Shown one piece after another: positions 1-5,911 of a stretch of DNA of 5,911 nucleotides (its first letter is position 1; each line of letters begins with the position of its first letter). A model generated the notes under the pieces. That model was given only the letters and a program-made list of their open reading frames with translations, ran no database searches and had not been told where the DNA came from. This DNA is from Planctomycetia bacterium (GTDB taxonomy: Bacteria > Planctomycetota > Planctomycetia > Pirellulales > UBA1268): NCBI GenBank assembly GCA_009919445.1, contig RGBY01000159.1:1-5911 (forward strand). The letters are read 5' to 3'. Position numbers and translations under genes: made by a program.

Positions 1-923
1 GGCTCATCCGCAGGTGTTGGCTGATTCTTCTCGGGCTGTTTTGATTCAGGAACTGCTATCACTGCTCGATTAGAAACACAGGCGTCCGCCTCAGCACCCG
101 GCGGCAGTTCGCGTTCGAGCACGGGGGGCAATTCGCGGACAATGTTGCTATACCTGGGGCGGCCGAATCGCTCCCCTGCGCATGAAGCACATGCCTGCAA
201 CGCCAATTCAGCGACTGTCCGAACCCGTTCACTTGTCTCAAGAAAACAACCGTTTTCATCACGGCCGTAGGCGAGTTCCTCAAGCTTCTTCTTCATATCC
301 GGGCTACAGCACGGCCCCTGCCCATTCCCACAGGGGCAATCTTCCTTCGTCGGGTCGGGACACGGCGTCTTTCCAGTGAGTTTACTCTTCAGGATTTCAC
401 AGCATTCCTCTAGGTGCTCTTTGCACTTTCGCTCTTTCGGTGGCGCCTTTCCAAAAATCCGATCAATAAAATCACAGACTGCCTGCTCACATTTTTTTTT
501 CCAGTCATGGCAGCTTTCAACACAGCCGAGCGCTTTGCGGGCCGACCGCTTTTGCTCGGGTGACTGGCATTCACCGGCGGTAGTCAGCACTGCCTTCACT
601 GCTGCGTACCGCACAGGCTCATCGGGATCACCCATGGCCGCAATGAGTGCTGGCCCAACCTCCGGATGCCCCGGTGTACAGCCCATTCGCGCGAGGTATT
701 CAAGAGCCCTTTTTTTCTTGCAGATCTCGTGCTTGGCTGCCTTGGCTTTTGCTGCAGCTTTGATTGCCGGATTGTCGGAATACTGATCGGCACCGATCCC
801 GAGGCTTTGCCAAATTGTTGGAGGTGGCTCTTGCGCATGAAGCGGCACCGCCAGACAAAGTTTGAGGACAAACATCGCGACCAGCCACCTGTAGAGCTTC
901 CAGTCAGGCCATTGCTTGGGCAT
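1..923 (-). CDS. Secreted cysteine-rich HEAT-repeat protein, C-terminus outside window
   Basis: The minus-strand frame is open from an in-frame stop at 1053-1055 to the left edge, and 307 codons are visible from the ATG at 921-923. The N-terminus (MPKQWPDWKLYRW, then a hydrophobic run ending PLHA) reads as a Sec signal peptide cut after Ala30. Residues 72-114 form a HEAT-like helical hairpin (ALEYLARMG, then VGPALIAAMGDPDEPVRYAA). Residues 118-206 are cysteine-rich, with CxxxC, CC and CPC arrangements. Residues 208-245 look like a second, degenerate HEAT hairpin (MKKKLEELAYGRD, then SERVRTVAELALQAC). A proline-rich tail follows from about 264. HEAT repeats are protein-binding scaffolds, so a binding role outside the cytoplasm is inferred; no catalytic motif is visible. 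The start was chosen because the next Met (17) would leave a 14-residue signal with no proper n-region; a TTG at 942-944 is an alternative. No clear Shine-Dalgarno is seen. It lies 251 bp downstream of the large gene on the same strand. The coding frame is secure; the function is unknown. Confidence 0.85.
   Translation of the reverse strand, partial: MPKQWPDWKLYRWLVAMFVLKLCLAVPLHAQEPPPTIWQSLGIGADQYSDNPAIKAAAKAKAAKHEICKKKRALEYLARMGCTPGHPEVGPALIAAMGDPDEPVRYAAVKAVLTTAGECQSPEQKRSARKALGCVESCHDWKKKCEQAVCDFIDRIFGKAPPKERKCKEHLEECCEILKSKLTGKTPCPDPTKEDCPCGNGQGPCCSPDMKKKLEELAYGRDENGCFLETSERVRTVAELALQACASCAGERFGRPRYSNIVRELPPVLERELPPGAEADACVSNRAVIAVPESKQPEKNQPTPADE
355..570 (-). other. Cysteine-rich segment of the HEAT-repeat protein
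   Basis: Residues 119-190 of the HEAT-repeat protein contain C119, C134, C138, C145, C150, C167, C174, C175 and C188. The pattern continues just beyond this segment with C196, C198, C205 and C206. Many charged residues, mostly Lys and Glu, lie between them. In an exported protein this density suggests several disulfides or a metal site. It does not match a zinc-finger or EGF spacing that I can name. The cysteine pattern holds across the nine-base homopolymer at 492-500, which argues that the frame is correct there. Confidence 0.6.
834..923 (-). other. Predicted Sec signal peptide of the HEAT-repeat protein
   Basis: Residues 1-30 have a basic n-region (K3, K9, R12), a hydrophobic core (LVAMFVLKLCLAV) and an A-x-A-like end with Leu28-His29-Ala30 before Gln31-Glu32. 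Lys21 inside the core is atypical and weakens the call a little. Cys23 does not sit in a lipobox (the residues before it are VLKL), so lipoprotein processing is not supported. Confidence 0.7.
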
Positions 924-1174
924 GAGCGAGTCGTCCGTTTGCAACTGGCCGTGTGGTTCGAGACGTAAAGAGGAGCGGCCACCCCCAGTTCGATGAGGAT
1001 GAACCGCAAAAGCCCGCGTCTTCAGTGGTCTGAAGAAAATCGTGCTATCCGTTTATGTATCGGCGAGATCAGCGGCACTTCCCACGATCGCAACAAACCC
1101 ACCGGTCACTTTCTCACTGCCGAATATGACGGTCGGGATGAGTAAGCAGACGGTAGAAAATAAGCCTCCAAAAG
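924..1174. other. Intergenic region between the two minus-strand genes
   Basis: This 251-bp spacer separates the stop codon of the large gene from the start of the HEAT-repeat gene. It is long enough to hold a separate promoter for the downstream gene, but I find no convincing -35/-10 pair on the minus strand and no hairpin followed by a T-run that would end the upstream transcript. Its only clear structure is the short inverted repeat at 1019-1036. Whether the two genes are co-transcribed therefore cannot be decided from the sequence. Confidence 0.6.
1019..1036. repeat. Perfect 7-bp inverted repeat with 4-base loop
   Basis: TCTTCAG and CTGAAGA flank the loop TGGT. The stem is perfect, but four of its seven pairs are A-T. 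On the minus strand it lies about 140 bases past the stop of the large gene and about 95 bases before the HEAT-repeat start. There is no T-run after it on the minus strand, so it is not a standard intrinsic terminator. It could be an operator or an RNA hairpin, or it could be chance. Confidence 0.3.
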
Positions 1175-4100
1175 CTATTTGAGGCGAAGCGTCACGCTCA
1201 CCGGACCTGCCGGTGCCGCAACCACGGTCACTTTGGTTGGCTCAGAAGCACGGGACGTGTTCCGGACGGCACCTTCAGCCTGAATGGTGTATTCACCAGG
1301 CTCAAGATTCGTGAAGGTGAATGCCCCCTTTGCGTCTGACGTGACGCGGCGTTCACCGCCCGGCCCAGCCAGAATCACCGAAACCCCCCTTTCCCCGCGA
1401 CCGTCAAGAACGACACGACCAGAAAGAGCATTGTTCGGGCTGGCCGGCTGAGCGGCAACGTCCAGCCAGATCCGTGACGGCGGGTCCGACAGCCCGACCC
1501 TGTCTGTCGCCTGTACAAGAAGGGGGAGCCTTACACCCGTCGGCAGTTTCTTCGTGTCAATTCGGACCTCATACTGGACTCCTCCCAACCAGACTGCGGG
1601 CTCCCACTTCTCCGGCTTTCCCGTTCCTTTGACATCAATCGCCCACTCGACCGTCTTCAGACCAGATACTCCTGGTCGCACCCGATCGGGGGCAATGAAA
1701 AAGCCATCGGAGACATCATCAGAAACCCTTAGAGGCACAATTGCAGGCCGGCCTACGACAGCATTGACTGCTGGTGGTGCATCGATAACCGGTGGCGTCC
1801 CGTCAAAAATGATCTGCCGTGAATCGATAGTCGCCTGTGGACGACCCGCTACTGTCAGACGTACATCTGCAGCGACATCAAGATTCGCAAACCCTTCGCC
1901 GGACACGTCAACAGACCAGTCCGACACTTGCGTTGTAACTTCTAGACCTTTCGGCTTTGGGTCCATCATGTACTTTACCTGCCGGCTCCCAAAGCTCGTC
2001 CAGACGACTCGCTCGGCAACTCGGCTGGTCACACCGACCGCAATCGGACGGAGTACCACCTGAAGAAAATCACTACCAGTTTCCTCATCTCGGAATGCAT
2101 CAATTGGCGCATCGACCAAGAACTGCATGGGAAAGCTCTCTGCCGGCGCCCGGACCGAAGTCCGCTGTGCACTTGGTTCATTGATCCGAACACGGTGCCA
2201 GTCATGCTGAGGGTATTGCTCGACACCACTCGTGGCAGGACTGCATTCAATCGCGAAGATGAACGACCTTGGATATCCATTGACATCAAGCGCGAGCGTG
2301 GCGATCCCCTGGTCGCCACCATTCCAGGCAGCAATTGCCTCGTCATTGGTATTCCCTGGCTGCAACCCGACGCCTGGCTTTCGGGTGACAACCGTCGGTG
2401 GTGCTCCACGTGAACGCGTGGAACGCTCCGGCGTTTCCATCGGCCGAAGTGTTCCGACAACACCGCCGGGTGGCAGGGCACTCCGCTCACCACCAGTTGC
2501 CGCGAGAGACACTCGGATTTCCTGACGGCGTTGGTCGTATGTTCCGCGCGCCTCCACGAAGTGCCGCGGATGAATGGGTTCAAGCCTAAGGCGATAGATA
2601 TGTCGTCTGAAGGAGCCTTTGTTTTTTTCTTCACGCACAACTACTGCAATGTCTTGTCCAATCAGCGTAGGCCCCTCGGCCTTACCAGCTGATTCAGCTG
2701 CAGCTTCAGTGGCTGCCTGCGGCTGTTTTGCAGCTGCTGGATCGACCGGCTTGTCAGGCTGTATTGCCTTCTCCTCGGGAGGGCCGAGTTTGATTGAGGT
2801 GACGCCAGGTCCAATCCCAACCACGACATCTTCTGCCACTAACACCGGCTTCTTGGAAGACGAAGGATCCTCAAGCTCTGTCACCAGGCGGTTCCAGGAG
2901 GCGGTCCGCCCTACAGCCTTGGCATCCACTGGTACTGAATGAACCTCTACCGTTACCTTCCTGGCTTCACCGGCAAGATTCTCCACCCCAAGCTGCCACT
3001 GCGTTTGCCCCGAGGGCCAAGACCTTAGGCTCAAGGTCGGTACCGCCGTGGCATCCGTCGCCGCCCCGTCACTTGCCGCCACCTCCAATGAACTTGCATA
3101 TGTCCAGCCGTCTTCGTCTTGGGGGCCGGTAACGGTCAGGGGTGGTCCCTTCACAGCTAGCAACAAATCTCGCCCACCGGCCGGCGGCAACGTGATACTT
3201 CCTCTGCTGGCTCGCCCACCGGCACGAAGTACTACGGTAATTGGCAGACCATCTCCACGCACAGTCAAGCCGGCTGATGCAAGCGGCCTTACTAGGAGTT
3301 CGGCCTGCGACCCCCTCCAGGCCAGAGCCGCTGCCGGGAACGCTTCTTGTGCCGTGAGCGGAGTCCCATCACCTCGACTAACCCTCACAAGCGCAGGGTC
3401 AAACTCGACACTGGCTTCGCCCTGACGGACTCCTGCGGCATCGCCTTGATAGTCAATAACCAATTTCTTGGAACCGGTCCCCAGGCCACCTTCAACCAAC
3501 TTGAGCTGCAGGGGGGCTGTGTTGCGGAGGCGAAGATTTGCCGGCATGACGATCGTTGCAAGTCCAGCCACATCCGCGTCACGTGGGTCGAGTACCCGCA
3601 GCACCCCCGCCAATTGATCTGAGTCGATGAGGTTGGCGGGTCCACCAAACTCAGCCGAGCCGGCAATCATTTTGGCCTCGACAAAAAGATCTGACAGGGC
3701 ACCGGAGAGTCTTAAGATACTTTCAACCGTATCTGCTTGGTCTTGAGTTGCCACGGTTTCGTCGAGTGCCCGCACCGCAGCTTGTGCTGCACTGATAGCA
3801 TCGACGAGAGGCTGCAAAACAGCTGGCCGCTTTTCTGCTTCATGAAAGTCACCACTGACCTTAAACAGTTCTATCTGTGTAGAAGCCAACTGCTGAATCT
3901 GTCGGATCATTGGTGGCGGAATTTGCTGCGGAACACGCCAGTGATCAGCGACAAGCAGTCCCGCTGCTGACGGCGGCTCCAGCTCAGTCGGGAGATTGAC
4001 CGGTCCGTCAAGGTTGTCTCGAACCGAACTCTGTCTTTCTGCAGCTCCTCCTGTTGCGGCAAGCAATTCAACCAATTCGTGACACGATCGAGACATCTGC

Positions 4101-5911
4101 GGGAACGTAGGACCTGAGACAGTCTGGACAGCTGTCGCGACGAACTGCTGAAGGCTGAGGATCTTGTGCATGAGCAACTGCGCGTCAGACGCTAATTGTT
4201 CAACGTCACGGCCTTCACCGCCCCCGGCGATGCCGAACCGAACGAGTGCCGCAGTGGCCTCATGAGCCTGAGCAACACACGCGTTAATGATTCGCTCGTC
4301 AATCAGTGCAGGATAGATGCCTCCAGAAATCCTTCCGTTGAGGTCAAGCACCGCCTGAACAAGAGCGATTATTTCATTTCGTGCAGCAAGCATGTCCTGC
4401 ACCTCAGTCGGTGCCGCACGCCACAAATCGTCTGCCTTGGCCCGCACGCCTGCGTTCGCTGCATTCCGTAAGGCTGCCGCCAAGGGTGACTGGGCAAAGC
4501 TTCGCTCAGCAGTGGCGGTTTGCTGGTCGAATCGCTGCATTGCTGGAATGAACGCATCTATCAGCCGCTGTGCCTGAAGACCATGCTGCCCTCCCTCGAG
4601 CAATGCAACCTTGGCTGATGCCAGTCGATGTCGCACCATCCTGACCACGTGCGGCGATTGGTCGATGAGTGCTGGACTCGCAACATCCCCGCGCACCCTG
4701 CGATTGACGGTATCGAGCAGTTCCCAGACATCTGTCGGTGCCGCAGCAGGAGTTTTTGATTTCTTCTGGTCCGCAGGCTGTTGCGACTGCTTCTCGGCTG
4801 CCTGAGTACTACCCAGCTTTTTTTTCTGTGCAGCATCCGTGTTCGGCGGAACTTTGCTCTGCGGCTTGCCTGCCGGAGACGGCCCCGCGGGGCCAGGACT
4901 ATTGGCATCAGATGCCTCTGTTTTCTGCGACTGTGGCTGAGCCGGACTTTCCTGCGGTTGGGCCTGTTGTTCACCGTCTTTCGGCTCAGCCGGCTCAGGC
5001 TGAGGAGACGCCGCCGGCGTCGGTTTCTCCGCAGCCGTAGTCACCTCCTGCTCACCCCGACCGTTTGACGCCTCGTCAGGGGCTGCTGCATCATCCTTCG
5101 GTCTTCGCACCGCTGCTTTTGTTTCGTTTGATTTTCTCCCGACGTCATCGGTGCCAGATTCATCCTCGTCAGATGACTCATTGGCTTTCTTGGCTGGAAA
5201 CAGCCAACCTAACCAGCCCACTTGGTCGCTCAGCGATCTGGCTGGAACGCGGAGGACGGCGATCCGGGGCGGGATCTCCTGTAGCTGAACCCGCCCCACT
5301 CCGACCTTCCACACAACAGGTCGCTGGTTACTTCGCCCGCCACTGATCTGCTGAGCCCAGGCTGATGTTGCCGCCGTCACAAACCGGGCCAGTTCATCAA
5401 GCTCAATCACTCCATTGCCGTCGCCCCAAGGGGGAGCGTCAGCACTCCCAGCCAACGCCAGTTCAAAAGCCTTTCCAAACAGCGATCGCTTCTCGCCTGC
5501 GTACGCGGATGAAAACTCAAAAGCATCGTGCGATGTCATGAGCCAGACACCGTCTGCTTCGAGGTTCTGACCGGCCCCGCGGCCCACATCCTGCTCAAGC
5601 CGACTGGGAACAAGCCCCGCAACTACTCCGATTCTCGGATCCCACCGCAGATCCCCGAGATCCATAGCAACAACGGTGGTCTTGTTTTTCGCGGCCGCTA
5701 AAGCCTCGATCACAGTTCGACACCCCACCACGCCGGTCGGCTGACCTCCAGCGAGTGAAAAGTCTGACGCAGCCAACCAGCAGCTAGCTTGGGAATTGGC
5801 ATCGGAATCAATTTCTGGTTTGCATGCTGCTGCGAACGACTGTGCTCGCACGTAAGCGAGCACTACATCTTTGGTTCGTAGCGGCAGGCCTTGCATGTGT
5901 TCGACGAGGCT
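1175..5911 (-). CDS. Giant multidomain pseudo-caspase / Ig-like / carboxypeptidase-regulatory-like protein, N-terminus outside window
   Basis: One uninterrupted minus-strand frame of 1578 codons runs from the right edge to the TAG at 1175-1177. The first Met in the window (5896; residue 1 in all numbering here) is probably internal, because five in-frame codons (SLVEH) precede it without a stop and the caspase-like fold needs strands upstream. Domains in order: caspase-like, residues up to 207, with an EF-hand-like loop at 157-168; Pro/Gln/Lys-rich linker 235-388; alpha-helical region 389-775; beta-rich region 780-1360, interrupted by an Ala/Pro linker at about 1037-1076; Ig-like domain 1366-1480; carboxypeptidase-regulatory-like domain 1489-1573. 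Gln19 and Gly81 stand where the caspase His and Cys belong, so peptidase activity is unlikely. No transmembrane helix is visible; any signal peptide would be outside the window. The C-terminal domains are typical of surface or periplasmic proteins, so a binding or structural role there is inferred. The reading frame is near certain; the function is unknown. Confidence 0.93.
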   Translation of the reverse strand, partial: SLVEHMQGLPLRTKDVVLAYVRAQSFAAACKPEIDSDANSQASCWLAASDFSLAGGQPTGVVGCRTVIEALAAAKNKTTVVAMDLGDLRWDPRIGVVAGLVPSRLEQDVGRGAGQNLEADGVWLMTSHDAFEFSSAYAGEKRSLFGKAFELALAGSADAPPWGDGNGVIELDELARFVTAATSAWAQQISGGRSNQRPVVWKVGVGRVQLQEIPPRIAVLRVPARSLSDQVGWLGWLFPAKKANESSDEDESGTDDVGRKSNETKAAVRRPKDDAAAPDEASNGRGEQEVTTAAEKPTPAASPQPEPAEPKDGEQQAQPQESPAQPQSQKTEASDANSPGPAGPSPAGKPQSKVPPNTDAAQKKKLGSTQAAEKQSQQPADQKKSKTPAAAPTDVWELLDTVNRRVRGDVASPALIDQSPHVVRMVRHRLASAKVALLEGGQHGLQAQRLIDAFIPAMQRFDQQTATAERSFAQSPLAAALRNAANAGVRAKADDLWRAAPTEVQDMLAARNEIIALVQAVLDLNGRISGGIYPALIDERIINACVAQAHEATAALVRFGIAGGGEGRDVEQLASDAQLLMHKILSLQQFVATAVQTVSGPTFPQMSRSCHELVELLAATGGAAERQSSVRDNLDGPVNLPTELEPPSAAGLLVADHWRVPQQIPPPMIRQIQQLASTQIELFKVSGDFHEAEKRPAVLQPLVDAISAAQAAVRALDETVATQDQADTVESILRLSGALSDLFVEAKMIAGSAEFGGPANLIDSDQLAGVLRVLDPRDADVAGLATIVMPANLRLRNTAPLQLKLVEGGLGTGSKKLVIDYQGDAAGVRQGEASVEFDPALVRVSRGDGTPLTAQEAFPAAALAWRGSQAELLVRPLASAGLTVRGDGLPITVVLRAGGRASRGSITLPPAGGRDLLLAVKGPPLTVTGPQDEDGWTYASSLEVAASDGAATDATAVPTLSLRSWPSGQTQWQLGVENLAGEARKVTVEVHSVPVDAKAVGRTASWNRLVTELEDPSSSKKPVLVAEDVVVGIGPGVTSIKLGPPEEKAIQPDKPVDPAAAKQPQAATEAAAESAGKAEGPTLIGQDIAVVVREEKNKGSFRRHIYRLRLEPIHPRHFVEARGTYDQRRQEIRVSLAATGGERSALPPGGVVGTLRPMETPERSTRSRGAPPTVVTRKPGVGLQPGNTNDEAIAAWNGGDQGIATLALDVNGYPRSFIFAIECSPATSGVEQYPQHDWHRVRINEPSAQRTSVRAPAESFPMQFLVDAPIDAFRDEETGSDFLQVVLRPIAVGVTSRVAERVVWTSFGSRQVKYMMDPKPKGLEVTTQVSDWSVDVSGEGFANLDVAADVRLTVAGRPQATIDSRQIIFDGTPPVIDAPPAVNAVVGRPAIVPLRVSDDVSDGFFIAPDRVRPGVSGLKTVEWAIDVKGTGKPEKWEPAVWLGGVQYEVRIDTKKLPTGVRLPLLVQATDRVGLSDPPSRIWLDVAAQPASPNNALSGRVVLDGRGERGVSVILAGPGGERRVTSDAKGAFTFTNLEPGEYTIQAEGAVRNTSRASEPTKVTVVAAPAGPVSVTLRLK
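1178..1432 (-). other. Carboxypeptidase-regulatory-like (transthyretin-type) domain at the C-terminus
   Basis: Residues 1489-1573 carry the family hallmarks: LSGRVVLDGRGERGVSVILA, then TSDAKGAFTFTNLEPGEYTI, in which the acidic-Gly turn, Phe and the LxPGxYT motif are all present, then closing strands to the stop. The family forms a small beta-sandwich, widespread in secreted and surface proteins, and usually lacks enzymatic activity when found alone. It ends within a few residues of the stop, so the C-terminus looks complete. Confidence 0.85.
1457..1801 (-). other. Ig-like domain with DGTPP entry motif
   Basis: Residues 1366-1480 open with DGTPPVIDAP, an entry sequence common in bacterial Ig-like and surface repeat domains. 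Strands VGRPAIVPLRVSDD, KTVEWAID and VQYEVRIDTK follow, and the domain closes with LLVQATDRVGLSDPPSR, whose ATDRxGxSD turn is typical of such modules. It is likely a structural or binding module outside the cytoplasm. Confidence 0.65.
1817..3559 (-). other. Beta-rich region, probably several Ig-like or beta-sandwich modules
   Basis: Residues 780-1360 show alternating hydrophobic strands and turns, for example LQLKLVEGG, KLVIDYQGD, ASVEFDPALVRVS, TQWQLGVENLAGEARKVTVE and IYRLRLEPIHP. Segments such as SVEFDPALVRVS resemble the strand pattern of cohesin-like or invasin-like Ig folds, but similarity is too low by eye to name one. One Ala/Pro-rich linker interrupts it. The single cysteine (C1218) makes internal disulfides unlikely. 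Confidence 0.55.
2669..2788 (-). other. Second low-complexity Ala/Pro/Glu/Lys linker inside the beta region
   Basis: Residues 1037-1076 are made almost only of Ala, Pro, Glu, Lys, Gln and Asp (AAAKQPQAATEAAAESAGKA at the centre). It lies between the strand GVTSIKLG and the strand GQDIAVVVREE, so it may be a long disordered loop within one beta domain or a spacer between two. Confidence 0.7.
3572..4732 (-). other. Long alpha-helical region of unknown family
   Basis: Residues 389-775 are rich in Ala, Leu, Gln and Glu, with helix-compatible stretches such as EQLASDAQLLMHKILSLQQF (566-585) and IRQIQQLASTQIELF (664-678), followed by a helical pair at about 690-745. Part of it may form a coiled coil or a helical bundle. 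I do not recognise a named domain. Cys540 and Cys605 are its only cysteines. Confidence 0.6.
4733..5194 (-). other. Low-complexity Pro/Gln/Ala/Lys linker
   Basis: Residues 235-388 begin with an acidic stretch (SSDEDESGTDD) and continue as a Pro-, Gln-, Ala- and Lys-rich sequence without hydrophobic periodicity, so it should be disordered. It separates the caspase-like head from the helical region and may act as a flexible spacer, or as a wall-spanning segment if the protein is exported. It contains an eight-base A run on the coding strand (4818-4825) that encodes a Lys triplet. Confidence 0.8.
5276..5911 (-). other. Caspase-like (peptidase C14-type) domain, catalytically degenerate
   Basis: The order of elements matches a caspase-like fold: a hydrophobic strand KDVVLAYVRAQS (9-20) corresponds to the caspase YxSxHG strand; TTVVAMDLGDLRWDPR (73-88) corresponds to the hhhDxC strand; then a strand VWLMTS (117-122), a segment SLFGKAFELALAGSAD (138-153), an acidic EF-hand-like loop, and a closing strand VWKVGVGRVQL. 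The aligned catalytic His is Gln19 (codon 5840-5842) and the aligned Cys is Gly81 (codon 5654-5656). The alignment was made by eye from family knowledge. I recall similar DAG-for-DAC changes in planctomycete relatives, so inactivity may be a feature of the subgroup. Confidence 0.6.
5393..5428 (-). other. EF-hand-like calcium loop, degenerate at position 1
   Basis: Residues 157-168 read WGDGNGVIELDE. Set against the 12-residue EF-hand loop, Asp at 3, Asn at 5, Gly at 6, Ile at 8 and Glu at 12 are kept, while position 1 is Trp where Asp is expected. The residues after it (LARFVTAATSAW) form the usual exiting helix. Calcium binding is possible but weakened by the position 1 change. Confidence 0.5.

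Noticed and set aside
376..786. Plus-strand 136-codon open frame opposite the HEAT gene.
   Set aside because: Its product is Ser/Arg/Cys-rich with no domain, and it lies wholly antisense to a well-supported coding frame.
596..1009. Minus-strand 137-codon open frame with a hydrophobic start (MRFILIELGVAAPLYV) overlapping the HEAT gene.
   Set aside because: The other minus-strand frame over the same bases gives a signal peptide, HEAT hairpins and a continuous open frame to the window edge. This one has no recognisable pattern and stops at 596, so it is a shadow.
993..1145. Plus-strand 50-codon open frame in the intergenic gap, product beginning MRMNRKSPRLQW. An AGAGGAG sequence lies about 17 bases upstream.
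   Set aside because: The Shine-Dalgarno-like sequence is too far from the ATG, the frame overlaps the HEAT gene's upstream region, codon use is undistinctive, and the product resembles nothing I know. A conserved homologue would reopen it.
1053..1174. Minus-strand hydrophobic peptide in the intergenic gap (LLIPTVIFGSEKVTGGFVAI, ending at the stop 1053-1055) that looks like a membrane segment.
   Set aside because: No ATG precedes it in frame. It is the codon-by-codon complement of the hydrophilic plus-strand frame at 993-1145, which alone can produce a hydrophobic look.
4561..5068. Arg/Ser-rich open frames on both strands across the linker region of the giant gene.
   Set aside because: They arise from the low-complexity Pro/Gln/Ala codons of the real frame read out of phase; the runs of arginine come from GC-rich repeats.
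5654..5842. Active caspase or metacaspase.
   Set aside because: The aligned His and Cys positions are Gln19 and Gly81, so calling it an active peptidase is not supported.

Overview
The window looks like part of a planctomycete chromosome (phylum Planctomycetota), possibly from an assembled metagenome. This rests on protein style, not on a marker gene. It holds one very large multidomain surface-type protein built around a degenerate caspase-like domain, followed by a secreted, cysteine-rich HEAT-repeat protein, and both architectures are familiar from that phylum. Composition is moderately GC-rich by eye. No rRNA, tRNA, mobile element, CRISPR array or phage gene was seen.

Layout: both genes read on the minus strand, so the order of transcription is right to left. 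From 5911 down to 1175 runs a single open frame of 1578 visible codons. It enters the window already in frame, so its true start lies to the right of the window. From its N-terminal side it contains a caspase-like fold that lacks both catalytic residues and carries an EF-hand-like loop, a Pro/Gln/Ala/Lys-rich linker, a long alpha-helical region of unknown function, a beta-rich region interrupted by a second Ala/Pro-rich linker, an Ig-like domain, and a carboxypeptidase-regulatory-like domain at the C-terminus. A gap of 251 bp (924-1174) separates it from the second gene.

The second gene starts at 923 and runs off the left edge (307 complete codons visible). It encodes a signal peptide followed by two HEAT-like helical hairpins that flank an unusual cysteine-rich segment, with 19 cysteines in the visible mature chain, and a proline-rich tail.

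Working together: the shared orientation, the export signal of the second protein and the extracytoplasmic character of the C-terminal domains of the first suggest that both products act in the periplasm or at the cell surface, perhaps as scaffold or adhesion components. That is inference. No enzymatic activity can be assigned to either protein, and neither has a name I recognise, so gene symbols are left empty.
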